Part shown: piece after piece, positions 63,040-64,000 of the stretch
How the letters are laid out: each line of letters begins with the position of its first letter
Numbering within the stretch: the stretch's first letter is position 1
Notes under the pieces: generated by a model
What the model was told of the DNA's origin: nothing
Seen by the model: the letters and a program-made list of their open reading frames with translations, nothing else
The model's database searches: none
NCBI GenBank assembly: GCA_963580285.1
Contig: OY757011.1
Coordinates: 98,136,678 to 98,200,677, forward strand
Direction: 5' to 3'
DNA: 64,000 nt
Origin: Lucinisca nassula
Taxonomy: Eukaryota; Mollusca; Bivalvia; Lucinida; Lucinidae
Program-made: the position numbers and the translations under genes

Positions 63040-63082
63040 GTACTACATGCATACCATATTGTTTTTGTTGTTTTTTTTTATT

Positions 63083-63365
63083 TGAGGTTTAACATCCCTG
63101 TCAACACTCTATAGGTTATTTTGGAGACATTGCTTCCAATTTTGTGGGACTTGTACCCGACATTGAGATGAAATGACATCTCAAGCCCTGTGGCCCAATG
63201 AAACCAATAGGGTTTATAAGCATGGACGGTCTGACTCACACCACTTTGCCTGGGCAGGCTTAGTTCTTCTGAGCGGTTTACCAATACTTGTGTGGGGTCA
63301 GGTTCAGCTCCGCGTGGAAGCATCATGCAGCCCATCTATTTCTTCAAGCCCCGATGGGCAGGGGC
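63083..63365 (-). mobile_element. SINE family S1 copy, inverted
   Basis: Minus-strand copy from GCCCCTGCCCATCGGGGCTT to GTTAAACCTCAAATA. It starts 44 nt after the exon 15 donor. Confidence 0.85.
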
Positions 63366-63654
63366 CTACATGCACACAGTAATGAGCCTAAGTATTGAAA
63401 CAGATAGGCCAAAGCAAACAGTGCAGACCCAGATCAGACTGCTCGTGCAGTATGACCAGTCTCCACTGTTTGCCAGACTCAGACAAGGAGAAGTCTGATC
63501 ATGGTCTACACTGTTTGCCATTTTATCTCCACCTTTTGGACTCCTTGCTTGATCGTGAAATATATTTGTCAAATTTGTTTCGGAGAATTGGGGCATGTCT
63601 TTAATGTGTCCAAATTTTTAGGATTTTTACCGCATTATTTTTAAAATAAGAAAC

Positions 63655-63735
63655 ATCCCAAAGCCTCTTTAGCTCAGTCTGATACACATCTTCTGACATG
63701 TAATCTGCAGGCTGTGGGTTTGATACCTGCCAGGG
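63655..63735 (+). repeat. tRNA-like sequence (SINE head or tRNA pseudogene)
   Basis: CTCTTTAGCTCAGTCTGATA resembles an A box and GGGTTTGATACC a B box. The acceptor stem pairs poorly. It is probably a SINE head truncated by the following MITE rather than a working tRNA gene. Confidence 0.6.
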
Positions 63736-63748
63736 GTCTTTTTGAAGA

Positions 63749-63989
63749 TTAAGGGGAATGGGAACACCCGGCAGATATTTCCGCCAATTTTCAAAGGGTG
63801 ACAACTTTTGTGATTTCCTGTTCGCTTTTCTATAAGACTTGTCCACCTGACAAAGAGTTCTACACTTTAATGAAAGAAATTGTCCCTGAGGAGCAAATTC
63901 TTTCCTTTAAGAGTCGACCCCTCTTGGCATGGGTGAAAAAATACTTTTGGAGGAGTGACCTCCCCTGAAGGTGTTCCCATTCCCCTTAA
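63749..63989. mobile_element. MITE with TTAAGGGGAATGGGAACACC ends
   Basis: 241 bp with near-perfect terminal inverted repeats. Same family as 59232-59475 and the fragment at 13618-13775. Confidence 0.88.
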
Positions 63990-64000
63990 TTAATGAAATC

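Larger units (their letters stand above)
59700..61225. repeat. A1 MITEs flanking a family D host with nested insertions
   Basis: A1 copies at about 59700-59885, 60745-60990 and 60990-61225 (cores 59725-59770, 60870-60925, 61080-61125). Family D pieces at 60055-60149, 60475-60514 and 60677-60745 are separated by a TA MITE and a SINE. Confidence 0.7.

Overview
The window is invertebrate nuclear DNA, most probably from a bivalve mollusc. The reasons are long AT-rich introns, a bivalve-type SINE with a conserved central domain, many non-autonomous DNA elements, and a CR1/Jockey-like retrotransposon that carries a 2A-type peptide. The species cannot be named from sequence alone.

One host gene spans almost the whole window on the + strand. 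Fifteen consecutive exons (3504 to 63039) encode about 822 codons of an ABCA-subfamily (ABCA1/4/7/12-type) transporter: the end of the first extracellular domain, the first membrane domain, and the first nucleotide-binding domain with Q-loop, signature, Walker B and H-loop. All introns start with GT and end with AG, and all split codons join in phase. The first exons and the whole second half lie outside the window. Exons make up about 4% of the span. The one clearly odd residue is in Walker A, which reads GHNGAAKT instead of the expected GHNGAGKT.

The introns are packed with mobile DNA. Region by region: 1-3500 holds short repeat remnants. 3952-6901 is a TA-flanked inverted-repeat transposon with a GC-rich open frame. 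7067-7790 is a tandem array of hairpins. 7995-21185 holds Helentron-like elements, SINEs and palindromic MITEs. 29434-34270 is a full-length non-LTR retrotransposon bounded by a perfect 16-bp target duplication, with an intact 1193-residue polyprotein. 35035-46000 is rich in Helentron-like elements and SINEs. 46198-51077 is a three-level nest: a tandem-repeat Helentron-like element, split by a TA transposon, itself split by a Mutator-like foldback element. 51700-64000 holds mixed MITEs and SINEs.

The points most worth a second look are these. Exon 3 is squeezed between two transposons, one of which duplicated its splice donor. A palindromic core is shared by MITE families with unrelated ends. 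Nine of nine Helentron-like elements lie in the same orientation as the gene. The retrotransposon carries a 2A motif directly after a hydrophobic segment. Exon 12 has a decayed partial copy and a triplicated acceptor just upstream.
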